From positions 12,397,947-12,461,946 of the forward strand of contig CP034990.1 in NCBI GenBank assembly GCA_004026145.2: a stretch of 64,000 nt of DNA, written 5' to 3'. The translations under genes and the position numbers were made by a program. The notes below the pieces were generated by a model. It saw only the letters and a list, made by a program, of their open reading frames with translations, searched no databases and had not been told where the DNA came from. This stretch comes from Takifugu bimaculatus. Lineage: Eukaryota > Chordata > Actinopteri > Tetraodontiformes > Tetraodontidae. Positions 34,495-48,225 of this stretch are shown here, in pieces; position 1 is the stretch's first letter; every line of letters begins with the position of its first letter.

Positions 34495-37400
34495 TGTAAC
34501 TAATGACTGGACCCTGTCCAGCCCAGTGGAGTCAGTCTGTAAGTGCTACACGAGCCACATGTCTGAGCCAAAACTTCCAGCTCAGGGCCCTCCATGAAAC
34601 AGGAACTCCCAAAAGATCAGCACGACTCCCCGGGATCTATTGGGCACCTGCTGGGGGCCTGCATGCTGACAGAATGAAATCAAGTAGCACATATCAAACT
34701 GAGCACTACCATCACACCATTTCTAGTTTTAAAAAAATGATTATGGTGCAACTTTGTGATTGGCAGTAAATATCAGCACTGATTTGAATGTGGTCCAGTA
34801 AAAGGCCAGTAGTGTCCTCAAAGCGGGGCCAGGTGCCAGATCAATATTAGCAACTCTGTCCTAACCACGCCTCTGAATGGGCGCTCAAAGTGAAGGAATA
34901 AGGGTAATAAAAGGAGATTATTCCATGCGGTCGAACTTTAACTCACTTTATAGGCTTGGACTGGATGAGGGGAGCTTGCACCAGAGGTCCAGTTTTGTAA
35001 TAACCAGCTATAAACTGATGCAGCATGAAGCCGAAACCACCCCAGTGTTAGCACCAGGCGCTCAGTGGGGTTAGTGTTTGGGCTTTGGGGTAAAAACTGT
35101 GCTTGTAATGATTTCATACGTTAGAGCTGGAGTTGGCAGGCTGAGCTCTGTGCTGTGCACAGATTCAACTGTCATTAAAATAAACTGCAAAGTATGAAAG
35201 CAAATGCTCATGCGACCGCAGAAGCGCACGGGAATCCGAGATTGGTTATACAACCCCCCCCCCCCCCATGTCACTCCTGTTATTTGAGTGCTACAAAGTA
35301 GAACAGGTACAACCTCCAGTGCGGATATCCGTAAATATCCTGTAACGAGGATGATTGATGGTACCTACAATATGACTAATGAACAATTGCGTTGATTGCA
35401 TTATTTGCTTCCCCCCAGTGAGAATAATTCACATCTTGAAGTTATGAAACTGCCTCAGATACACACTCCCTGGTCCCCACAGGACAACAAAACCCCCGAG
35501 CATTCCAGAGGAGGGGGAGAAGAGCTTTGAGAGTGGGGGAGAGGAGGGATGTTAAATTGGTGACTTGGAAGGCAAAGCCTTTCCAGAAGTGAAGCGGACA
35601 ACCTGTGGTTGGGGCTGAATTCTTTCCCTCTGTGGCTGCTTTTAGAAAAAGAGGAGAAAACAGCAAACACAGACCCCTTCATTCACAGTAATTTATCCCG
35701 ATGGCCAGGCCTTCTTTACCGGTTGCAATAGCCCCCTTCCGGGGATGCCCAGCAGGATGCCTGCGAGTGGCGTGTGAAACTCTCCTGTCTCCTTCAGCTC
35801 AAAAAGGAAAGATGAACAATGGCCCTCGCTAGGCACTGGCTCTGAACAATTCCCCTCTTCGCTTCGCTCTTCGCATTACTTTCTCTTCACTACAATCTAT
35901 TCCCACATGCATAGTTTTTCTTTTTGGTAAATCCAAACTTGAAATCGTCTTTAACATTAATCGTCTCTTACATGTTTGTTGTAGCTTTAGTCTACTCGTC
36001 CATGCTAGTGGAAAAGCTAAATGATGAATCGCTGTATAGCAAGACTCTGAACACCCATGATTTCCTGGGTTCTCAGGACCCCATTTGACCCTCCCATTGC
36101 CATAATATTCCAAACAGGAGTGACTCATTGGACACTACGGTGCTTCAACCAAACCGTTTTCCCTGTTTGATCTTGCTGCCTACAGTCACTGAAGTCAGAC
36201 AACTGATGTAATTACCACATTTTCAAAAATTAAGATTGCTTTCCCTGCAAGAAAGTTGTACAACAATGAAAATTTATAATGAGCATGGCCTGGCATACAC
36301 TTGAAAGCAGGTCCATGTCCCCCGGCAGAGGATGGTAAGTCCAAAACACAGATGACTCATCAGCTAGCCTTGAGAATTTCCATATGGTTCAGGCTGAGAG
36401 ACAAGCAGAGAGCGCATCAGGCTGATCAATCAATAACAAAAAACCCTGTTTCTGCACTCCTCTGTAGGACTCTGCAGGTGGGGGAAAGAAGTGTGAACAG
36501 TCTCCTCACAGGAGGAGCCTCAGGAGAAACTGCACAGCTTTTGCAGGAAGCCACCCCCCCCAGTACTCAGCCATTCACCAATGGCTCCAACAGAGCTATT
36601 GAGCATTCAGCAGGCACCTCCACATCTCCGACAAGCGCAACAAAAAGCATTTTAAAGCAACACTCCCCACAGTTCCCACACTATTTCACCTGTCAAACGC
36701 TTACAAAACAGCCGTGGAAGTCCAAATGTGCCTCGGGGGCACCATAGCACAACTCTTGCCAACCTAAATCCTAGTAAAGACATTATGGCCATTTATCACA
36801 AATTCACCATAGATCTTTTTGCCTACAATCAAAATATACTATTCTGAGCCCCACTGAGCCCCAAGGCCCAGACAGGACCTTCAACATTGAGAAACATCAA
36901 CTAAAGAGCAGGAAACGTGATAAAAAGGGTTTCCTCAGAGCCAGACTCAGAGCGGGAGGATGAGTCATCTGGGACTGATGTTCAGGGAATCAATACAAAC
37001 CAATTGTCTGAGGCAGGAGAGAAGAGAAGAGGCAAAGAAAGGGCAGCAACAGAGGGTCGTTGTGCTGTAGGAAATTGAAGGTGTCCACAGTGGCAGAACC
37101 TTGTCTGGCTGATTGATCATTTGAGTAAACCTAAGTTATTTATGTCTCATATAGTGTTATGATGGTCTGATGAAGAGACTTGGAGCAGCAAGTCTTCATT
37201 CGGGAGTGAGCGGGGGATTGCAAGCGTGATTTCAGCGCAGAAAGAAATAGATCCCAAATAATAAAACCTTAAATCTGCAGACACACACTTGCTCAATATG
37301 ATTTCTGATCAAATAAGGGTCCCGTTTGTAACCTGTAATCACTTGAATAAGGTGCAATAACTTGTTCAATAACTAGATTTTATCGCTCCCTCCTCGTTGA

Positions 37401-40400
37401 ATTAAAAGCAAACGCTAAACAAATTTGCAGCTCCTAAACTGATTTTACGAGGCAAAGCAAAACTCCCACCAAATCTACTTTTTCCACTGTGTGTGTAGGA
37501 TGAAGAGGTCCTGCTTCACTTACACTAATTATAGACTCTCGCTTGCTGGCTTTGTTGCCATGGTGCACATAATCTGTTATCTGCAAACTAGCCTGGAAAT
37601 ATATTTGCTGCATACTGTATATGTGAATCAAACTTAAACAGACTACCAGACAGTAATAATTCAGAAGGTCTCATTTTCAGGACCCTTTTTCCTACAGCAT
37701 AGCAGCTTGGGTTTAGTGGGGAGGTGAAGCTGAACATGAGAGAAAGCTATTTACAGGTCTGCAAGCAGAAGACAGCCGCCGACTCTGCTGCTTTAATAAA
37801 CCCACCAGTTTAAGACAACGGTACATGTTTTCTTTGTCAGTCTGACAGGCTTCATGTGCTACAGCCCTAAGTTCAAGTTAACTGAACACATGAGCATGAT
37901 TACACATCCTCTCCGGCTCCAGAACGTCGTTTCAGCATTATTGATAAAGGCTAATGGATCATCAACGGAATATAATGAGGATGATGCACAGTCCCCATGT
38001 CAAATATTTCATTTTAGATGAGGCGATCAACCAGATAAAAACACAACGCTCTTCTCTGCAATTGGACGAACCCCCTTGATTAACAATAAAAGCTAAAACA
38101 ATTGAGGGCACATGGAGTCCCAAACCTCTCGGTTTAATATCTCCGCTGATGCGACCGGCGTCCCGTTATAAACCCTCATAAAAACAAAATCAAGATGTAA
38201 CTCAATAAACATTAATTTGGCCCAAGGCATATGAAGACATCAATCTTAATGGATCCCCCCCCCCCCCAATCTGCTTGTGACAGCAGCTTTAGTGGAAGCC
38301 ATCACCCGAGGCAAAGAGTAGCGGGAGCAGAAATGATGATTTCAGGTTATCGCATTTGCTTTCTTTTCATATTTTTGGCCATGATCTGCATAAATTGGCT
38401 ACTGAAATAGATGCTATAGGACAGAAAAAGGCAGGATAATCAGGGAATCTCTGTCGGATTGAAATTTCCTGTTTGAGAAAATTTCAGAAAAACAAGCAAC
38501 ACAAAAACCATTTTGGACCGCAAGTGTTTAAATGTTTATTTAAAAGGTTTTGAACACGTCCTACAATCCTGAAGCTTAGCAATTACTTTTTAAAAACTAT
38601 TAAACAGTATACACAGCTGGTATTGTAGTCTGGAAATGTAGTTCCTGCTCCAAATTTCACCAATTGCTATGTTGAAAAAACAAAGAAGTTTTGTGTAAAT
38701 ATGCCCCCTGGGTTCAAGCTGCAAAAGCTCTTTTCTCCAGGATGGAAGTTTGCAGTCATCCGTTAGCAGATTATTGTTGACAAAGCGTCAATATCATGAG
38801 CTTCGCGTTTCTGATGTGTTTATCTCACAACCATCGCAGCTTTCAGACAGATAAATGTGTTCCCATCTCAGCTTTAACAAATGACAATGGTGAGCCCATC
38901 TGGCTCCGGACAAATGGAAGGACGGTGTAATATCTCACTATTACACTGGACTCTATCACTCTTCCGACACATGTCTCATTCATGTCTTCTGTTATGTTCT
39001 TTCTGAACCCCAGAATACCATCCTAAATGTTTGGTTGTCCTTTTTATGCCTCAGATTACGGCTGTCCTTTAGGGTAACTGACAGCATTTTTCTCTTCAGT
39101 GAGAGTGATGTTTAGGCCACTTGTCTCTGTTTTCAGTCATACTTGATGAGAAGAATATGTGCGTAGTGATATGGCCCTGCAGAGAAACTGCCAGAGGTCT
39201 GATCTAAGCATAGGGGGATGCTTGGGCCTGCCCGCCCGCCCGCTCAGGTGCCTGCAGGCTGCATGGATGGCAAATGAGAACACACAAACCGCCATTGTTG
39301 CCATCAGTCACCTTAACATGGAAAAAGATTCACTTGATGAATAAAGTTGGAAAGACTGACTGTTGTTTTTGGATGAAGTAAGTGTGTAGTAGGGCCTCAA
39401 GGTTCATGGAAAAATGATAATTATACACAGAGTATGTTGTGAATTACGACCAGGCTTGAAAATGATGATTATGTCAGTGTTGGAATCCATCCTATTTGAA
39501 TGCATTTTTGCTCAACAATTTGCAGCCAGAATTCAAACCAGATCTGCACTTCAACAGTCGAGATTGTGGTGAATCTAGAAAACATTTTAGGACCATCTAA
39601 GCTGCCGTTACATGTGTAAAGGAGAGGAGTAACCAGTCTAAGGCACTCAATTCCAAAGTCTGTTCATGCATTCAGCTAGCAGAAGTGGAAATTTGACCAG
39701 TTTTTCCTGGTTCACCAAACAATTTAAGGATTTATAAAGGCTACAACTATAGGAAGATGCATAACAAATTTGGTTCAGAATATTTTGAAATTTATATTTT
39801 ATGCTGAAATTTAAAAAAAACAACTGAAAATACAATATAATCTGTGGAGTTATTACAACACATTTATTTAACAACAGAATGTAGAAACTACTGATGTGCC
39901 AAGCACTGTCTATGATTATTTACACAAGCCAGATTTACAGTCTGAAAGATAACTTATTTTCAATTTTCTCTGTCAGAACTTACTTTCCTTCATCACAGTT
40001 TGTTCTATTTAGATTCTTCCTCATTCTGAAGCGTCTGAAGTTCTTTATTTTTCACAGAGAACAGATGCAACCTACTTTAGAATTAAAGTGAAAAGGATGG
40101 GGGCCGCAAAAAGGATAAATGCCGGAAGAGTAACCAACTGCGGCACTTTGAAAGATAGAAGTGTGGAGGAAGAACACTGGCAACGGCAGAGAGACACAAG
40201 GCCATTGCTGCAATATACTAAACTTTGATCAAGTAAGAAAGGAAAGCAGCATTGCCCTCATCTCCTCCTTCCTCTGCTCCATAAGCTATCAAACCTCAAC
40301 AAGCAGCTTTTCTTCTGCTACTTCTGTGTGCCATTAGAAAAAAGTGGGAAATGTGGAGGTGTATGAGCTGCTTGGCTTGATTTGGCAATCAGTTGAGATG

Positions 40401-43400
40401 TGCATGGCAGAAGCCACATCATGCGCTGACTGCAGTGTCATCTTGGGGAGCAACACAGAGGAGGAACAAGGAGCAAGAGAAAGATGCAAATAAAGGTTCT
40501 GTCTCTCAAAAAGAGGGCACTTCCTCTCTGATGAGGTTTTTCAGAGATGTATGAAGTAAGGGTGTGGGAGACGAGCGGGATGCTGCTTTCAACATTTAGT
40601 ATTCTCTTGCTTCTTACAGCCAACACATCTGTGTCTCCGCATTGTGCAGGCCAACTGTTGAGAGGTGATGTGATGTTTAATGAACAATCTGCTGATCTTC
40701 ATCAGAGCAGTAGGATGCGTTGAAATCTCTAATGTTTCCTCCCTCCCTGCTGTCAACAACCTCAAAAGCAAGCAGCGGCCATTTTTTTAAATATAAAATA
40801 GATGATTCCTGACCAGCAGACAGGCTGGGGGGAAAAACAGCAATGATTAAGGGACCTGTTAGTAAATCATTGGCTGCTTTGGGTGGTAGAACTAAAGTAT
40901 CCTGAAAGACTGGAAATGGAGGAACGGAGGAGTTTAAGGAGGAAGATTTGACAGAAACCATTTTGTTTTCTTTATGCAACTGCTAGTAATGATCTGCCTG
41001 ACAGAAAATGTTAAATTGGTTAATTCATGAAACCTGTCACAAAAACAGCAGCTGCTTCTTAAAATTGATGGCGATGCAGAAACGGCTGATTAAACTGTCG
41101 CTTTCCTTTTATTAAGCAAACTACAGCGAGTTGTGATTAGCTGCAGATTTCGGTTTAAAGATCGGGATTTAGATACGCTCGCCCTCCTTTGTGTTGTTTG
41201 CCTGCCTCAAATCATCTGTCCTATAAGGATAAGCACTCTACTGCATTTATTAGCTGAAGACCACGACACAATATATTTGAGAGGTTGAAAATAAAGGAAA
41301 GAAATAGCAAATGTAAGAGTGAAACTAGCAACTTTGAGATCTGAGGATTCCATGACATCCACACCATACAGCCACATAAAACACTGTCAGGCACGCGAAT
41401 GGCAAAAAGATCAAGTTTACAAGGCTGTAAATGGATTACAAGTTCCACCAAACATTAATGGGAAATAAGGGTAGCTCAAGGAAAACATATCCCAGCATCT
41501 TAGCAATTAAAGTGGTCGGTAAAACCCAATAAAAACAGACAGGATTAACGGCTAAAACTGGTGCTCAGGTGTTTTAAGATGGATCCCAGGATTATTTGGT
41601 TTTGATAACAAACACGTGGATTAGGTAAATTAAGCCAAGGCCCCGTTTGAAAGCCTACACACTTCAGTTCTAAGCTGGGAGCAATTAGCTACTTACTGAA
41701 CTTGCGGTGGGATGTACACACACTCACGTACACAACAGACCAAGAAACACATGTTCTCACTCAAATATCGAATTCACGAGAGCACATATGCACTGCGCGC
41801 AAAATCTCGTTCTGCCCCCCCACACGTATACCTCATGTCTATCCCATTACAGAAGCCCCCAGGCTCAGCTTGCAGGCTGAAAAGCCCAATTTGTTTATTC
41901 CTGTGGGGATTATTGGGAGGGGGAGGGGCTGAAATGCATCTAACAGAGTGCAGGGGCCCCTCTTTCAAAGCTCCTTAATTACTGCTCCTCCTCAGCCCCC
42001 CAGCACCCTCCAGTACCTCCCGGAACTTAGCTACAATGAACTTGAGCGGAGTTAACTGCATGAACACTCTCGGGAGGTGTGAGCGCACATGTGTGTGCTT
42101 GAGAGATAAAGTGACAAAAAAGAATTTACCATCCCGAAATTCCATCCCCCGCCTCGGTCCCTTCCTCCTTCTCCTGTCACGGCATTCCAACCTCGAAGGA
42201 GGTCAATGTGAAGCAATGAACTGGGACTAAATCAACATCTCATCTCACAATCCACCAGCACATCACCTGCATATGCACCTGTTCTAAGAGCGATAAGCAT
42301 TCATCCTTCTTGTAGACACACATCAGAGCATTTCAGGGAAATCTATTCCATGGGACCATGGTTAGCACGGTGGCAATTGCAACACCCAAATTAAGTCTGA
42401 ACTGGACTTACAGCAAAAACCTGCCAAATCAGCTACAAGAACATTTCAGCACCTTTATTGGAACAAATGAGGTGGCCTCTTAACTATTCTATTACCTCTC
42501 CTTTCAGCCATTACCCAAAAAACTGCACCTGAATATTCAATTTGCTATATTAGCTAAATTGCATACAAAGAACATTTAATGGACATTTCACTCTCTTTGT
42601 CCCTCTTCTCAGATTCATTACCACCTTCCTCCTCTGACTTCATAAGGACAGAATGAAAGGAGAGATTTCACCTAAAATAAAAGTGAGAAGAAATAAAGAA
42701 AAACTCAAGAAGCAAAGGACATGATGATTAATAAGAGGCAGAAAAAGAAGAAACTAGTCTCACTTCAAAGATAGAGGCAGCCGGCAGTGCATTTATTCAC
42801 ACTTCATAAAGATTACTTTCTGAAAGACCTCCACTTCACCGACACCACAAATCGCCTGACCTCTGCTTCTTAAAAGGCACACCTTTGTGGAGAAATCAGT
42901 TGGGTTTGGCTTATCTGTTGCTAAAGGTATGCCTGTCCTCATCAAGTTGTTTCTTGCTCTCTGCAGCCAAAAATCTTTTCCTTCTTCCCCCCACAACCAT
43001 CCTTAAATTCACTGACCACATAATCTTGTAAACTATTACTACATACAATACAGTAATCTGGTGTTTCTTTTCCCCAATCTACTGTCTAGGAGAAACGCCT
43101 GGACTTTTTCTAAAGCGGTTTTGGTTTTGGTCAAACTTGTTATGCATGTGGTGTCCCATTGTTCCGGGACCTCTCCTCCAAAGTAGAGGACAGGCTTATT
43201 TGCCTTCTACATTTCAAGAGAATCAACTGCTAAGGCATAACTCCTCTCCCACCAGGGCTGCAATAAATCTAGGCCGATTTAGACTGTAGAGACAGCTTTT
43301 TGGACATCTGATGGTTTCAAGATCTGGCAAGGATTTAACTAACATGGGAGATGTCACAACTTAAATACACAACGCATCATTACTCACTGATAAGCGTCTT

Positions 43401-46400
43401 GGTTAAAAAAGTAACAAAATGAGATGATTATGTCTGACATGTAAAAGTGATTGCCAAAATCATGAAAGCAATAGATTATGTGAAAATGCACTACGACTTT
43501 GTACAACTCAAAATCCTTTGAAATTTACAATATAGCCCAAAAGTCAACAATTTTATGAATTTGCATGAAAACCTGCTAATACTTGCTCTTTCAAACATAG
43601 GCTGCATGTAGAGTGCTATGCAAATTTGGGCGACTTTATAGGAGCAGCTTTGTGATCGATAGGCCTGCAGAGCAGCAGGCCCCTCTGTGGACGCAAGAGC
43701 GGAGGGACTTTAACTCTGATCTTATTTATGAGCACACAAAGGGCAGCACAAGGGTCCTTTTCGGTGAGGCCTGTTCAAACAGAAGGCTGATGTGGACGCG
43801 TCTTTGAGGGGGCCGGGCTGCATTGACTCTTGGGAAGAGAGAGGCTGACAGGTCAGCATTAAAGCCCTAAAAAATGGGGCTGGGATCAGGGGGTACCGAG
43901 GGAGGGGAGAGTGACAGAGCCCCAGCCTTTTCCCTCGGCTCCCCAGAGATAAGCTCAGACAATGCATCTGCACCATGGAGCTGAGGAGAACAGCAAGTAC
44001 TGGGTGAACTGGAGTTAAGTGAAGGTGGGTGAGGGCTTTCACCTTGCCTCAGCTGTCAAACGCACATGTATGTGTCATAATTCTCAGCTCTGCACCTATG
44101 GTAGAGAAAAGAGCTAAATCAAGCTGCAAGACAGGCTGTTTTTTCTCAGGACTGATTTGGGGGGTGAAGGGCAAAGGATCAAAAGCCTCAAGGGAGGAAG
44201 ACAACAGTTTCATCCAGCTGGACACTTCCCTCCTGTCACCTCAGTGAGAGGGTGCTGACCAGGGAACCATTTTGATGGGGGGCGGTGAGTATCCTAAATC
44301 TCAAACCAGCAGGATACCATGTTGTGCAGCATGAGTGTGTTTATGTAGGAGGGGGTGGGCTTAAGTCAGATGTGACACTGTGTGAGCCAAAGCACAGATC
44401 TGTCACGGCTGTCTTTGTTGCTAAGGAAAAAGGTGATCCAATAAGGAAAAAAGGAAAGGATCTAAAAGAGAAAGTAAGGGACACTGTAGATAATCGATTA
44501 ACAGATGATGCACTTTTTTCATCTGTTTGCAAACCCACGCTCTGATATTTTTATGCACACAATAGAAACATGCATAAAACATAACACATAACACTCCACA
44601 GTCTGTCCCTACAAAGCAGCACAAAAAAATGCCCAGTCATCCAATTTATGGCCCCCTCAACCCAAATGTGACCCTCTCACCCCAAGTGCACTGACCTGGA
44701 AGTTACATCCATTCGGGGCAGCCATTTCCTGACTCTATAAAGGAGGCGACGGAACTGAAAGACACTAAAAACAAAAATGGAGGGGCAGAATCATTAACTA
44801 CCAGAACAATGGCCACAACTGTGTTCAAGTCCGGCCTAGCACGTTGGAGAGGTCAACCTCTATAGAAAGCCAGCTGTAAACAGCTGAGGAAAAAAAGAAC
44901 ACTGGCCTCTGACAGGAACACTGGCCAAACAGCTGGCCATGTTCACAAACAACAAATGAAAAGAACACCAGTGCAAGGATTTGCTGGAATAAAAGGAGAC
45001 CAGGACCAGAGACAGTGAAAGGAGACACTTGGGACAACTGCACAAGACCATTTGGCAATTCTTGTCCTGAAAAAGGGCTGGAACTTCAGAATCACCTGGA
45101 AAACAATATACAGTATATTCAAGGTTACATCAAGGACAAACAGCCAGAATTAGGACGGAGTATGGCAAATGTCTGGTTTTTACTCTTTCAGAAGCCAACT
45201 GAAAACTGCAAATACGGCAGAAACATTTAAAGATTTTATTAAGAACTCTTTCAAATGTCCCTGCAAGACTTGGACACAAAGGGCCGGTGTTGCACAGCCG
45301 TTTAGATAAGCCTTTGGCAAAGTCGACTGTGAAGCAGAGACGGGAGGGTGTGATGGATACCATGTTTAGATCCAGTTTGTACTTTTTGGTGACGCAAACT
45401 TGGTTATAATATGCAAATTTTAAAGCCGATTGTGTAAACGCTCATCCAAATCCTATACCACACAGTGGAGTAAATTGTATGCTAAATGAAAAACTGTCCC
45501 TATCAGCTTGGGTTGGGACAGTGGTCACTGGTTCAGAACCCTCTCCTGAGGCAAACACACCAGGAAGCAGATGCACATTGACATATAGACCCGAAATAAG
45601 GACGAGTATATTTAGCATCCGATTCTTTCATGTTTTCTCCCCTCTGCCGCCTTCTGCCTCATGCGCACCCAGCTTTTCGTTTCTTTCTGTCTTTCACACA
45701 TTAAAGCAGCTTTGGAATCAAGCTGCCCGTAGAAGAGTTTTAAAAATTAACATTGCATATTTGTCAAGGCTTTCAAACATAAGATTTTTTTTTTGAAGGT
45801 GTGTTTAATGTTGGAAAAATCTGCAGCTGCTCTACAAAAGTCATGGGAAGAGTAAAATAATTTTATTCTGTTTTAGAAATGACTTTGTGTGATAATCTGA
45901 GCAAATTATGGCAGTTCATAAGCATGTGTGTTTGTCTTAAAGCAGCATCAGTTGAGTTTGGAGTGGATGGGTTGTCCCACGGAGTAAATAGTGGCTCTGT
46001 TGTGGAGCAGTGAACCCAGACCCGTCAGAGTGATCAGGAACACGAGGTCAGCACTTGATGTTCTCTTCACGTTGTCTGGTTTATGTCACAAATCTCTTCT
46101 AGTCATGTGACAGCTTTTAGACTCGACGTTCATTGAAAGAGTATAATTGCATGAAATGCTAATGCATGACATAAATGACATCATGTGATCTAACACCAAG
46201 AAATGCACTTTAAAGGTGAATATGAGTTGTGTAATGAAACAACTACACAATGCAACTTTTCTTGTCTGCCATATGTAGAAATCTCAGGCTAATTTACATT
46301 AACTATTAAAAATCACAAGTGTCTTTTATCTATTACACAAAGGAGGTTATAGAAGCCATTAGCTGGACAAACTACCAGCTGTGGGTTCAATTATCTGTCA

Positions 46401-48183
46401 TTTAAGAATGCAGTTTAATTAATAGCTTTGCTCCTGCTGAGCCACAACAATATACTTTTGTTCATACGCAAGCTTGAGAAAAAAAAGCTGTTATTAAAAA
46501 GATGACAAAAACAGCATGTTGAGCGATGATGTAATAGGGTTTCTGCTTGGTAAATCACATCTGTTGTTCACCTCCAAGAAAAACGTATTAATCAATGTCT
46601 TCATACTCCTAACAACTATATGATGAGCTTCTTCTGTGTTGCCTTGGTGATCAGCTGGTCACTCTGAGGACTGAGTAGGTATGCATTTGATGGAAGGGCA
46701 CTAGAGCTTCTACTAGCAACCTTGGGGTAAAAAGTCCAATTGTGAATTGTGAGGTTAACGGCCAAATGGGTAATTATGCCCCAAGTCCCCTGCAGGTTTT
46801 AGAGTAAAATTAGCAAATGTCAAATCAATTGTTAAGAGGGTTTGCTACAGGATTTCAAAATCTGTCAAAAGCCATTAGCTGGATTATTGAGCTAGCTATA
46901 TAGCAGCTTATCGCAGAAAGAAACTATTTTTTGGTTATTTTTCTTTTCTTGTTATATAAAAATGATATCTCACACACAAATCTGATTTAGTTTTAAGAAA
47001 TTGAAAGAAAAGCTAGGTTCAATGGGAGAAAACATGCCAGTGTAATACTTAACATGAAAAGATGCTTGTCTACCTAAGCCTCCACTGGGACAGCATGTTG
47101 CAAAAGGTACCAGACTCAGCTGTTAGAGCAGAATGTTGGGGTTTAATGTGTGTATGTCACACAAACAACAGGGCTATCCAAGTGGCTCCTGGTAAGAGTG
47201 TGCATTGCTGTGGCATATGTCCAGGCGTACAAATCTGAGAAGAGAACTCTCGGCGCCAGACACCAGCTGAGTCTCTTTATTTCAGCCTGCTGCTGGAGTA
47301 GCTGGACAACTTGGCTGTGTAATGGCACCTGTCTAACGTCCACGCCATACACACGCCATGTAAAAAAAAAAATCATACTACTTTAACAAATGTTTGTATA
47401 GCAGTAGAGAAGAAACAGCTGGAGCTGCATATACGCTACCAGTGCATGTTCAAGTTTCAGAGGGAGATACCTTTGATGGCCATAAAGCTGGGTCAATAAA
47501 CTTCACAGACTGTTATAACATTGTCATTAAGTGGGGAGGCAGAAGGATGAGTAGTCAGAGAAATGCTTTTTAGAATGTATCCAAGAGTTCCATAACTGGA
47601 TCAACATGGCCATATGTTGTGGAGGACAGTTAAACTCATTCATCAGAATGTTTCAGATCTCCCTACATTTAGTTGCATCTCAGATCTGAGCAGATTTTCA
47701 ATATAGTTGGAAGAAAACAATTTAATGACTTTTACTTCACTGATGGGAGTTTTTCAAATGCCCAAATGCATTACTGGACCTTCTAAGGCTGCATTTAGCC
47801 CTGGCTCCAATTAAACGGTGCCCCAGATTCCCTCTCCCTTGCAGGCTAACACCTGGACATAGTCTGTGGGCAGCACGAGTCTCCTCTACAACCACCTTTT
47901 CAGAGAAATGGGTGCAACCAGACACATTATAAAAAGTTTTTGCTTCATTTTCCAAAATGGACCAAATTTTGTGTGGCAGGAAAATTATCCCTAGGTTTTC
48001 TTTGCTCCTGTAATCACTGGTTTAAAATAAACACACGGCAGTATTATATCCCACATTCAGCATCATTGTGCACTGTGGCAACATTAGATAACAGGAACTT
48101 TAGAAAAATAGACAAAGGCATTCGTGGACCAAAGTCAATTTTTGCAAGATTAAACTACTATGCCATTGATATGTAATAGCACA

Positions 48184-48225
48184 AAGGTCCTGGGTTCAAA
48201 TCCTGGCTTTGGGCATTTCTGTCCG
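48184..48225 (+). repeat. tRNA-like B-box fragment of a dispersed teleost repeat
   Basis: The stretch GGTCCTGGGTTCAAATCC, followed by TGGCTTTGGG and a degraded TTTCTGT tail, matches the B-box half of a very common fish repeat whose consensus I know from many teleost genomes. It contains the pol III B-box core GGTTCAAATCC. The copy is old: similarity fades after about 45 bases. I cannot name the family with certainty. Confidence 0.55.

Noticed and set aside
36301..36747. 148-codon plus-strand frame in lrp4 intron 1
   Set aside because: No recognisable domain, no splice or promoter context and low-complexity S/T/Q-rich composition. Probably chance in a region of balanced base composition.
41990..42190. 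Possible alternative first exon of lrp4 near a GC-richer patch of intron 1
   Set aside because: No CpG island, no signal-peptide-like frame ending in a phase-1 donor.
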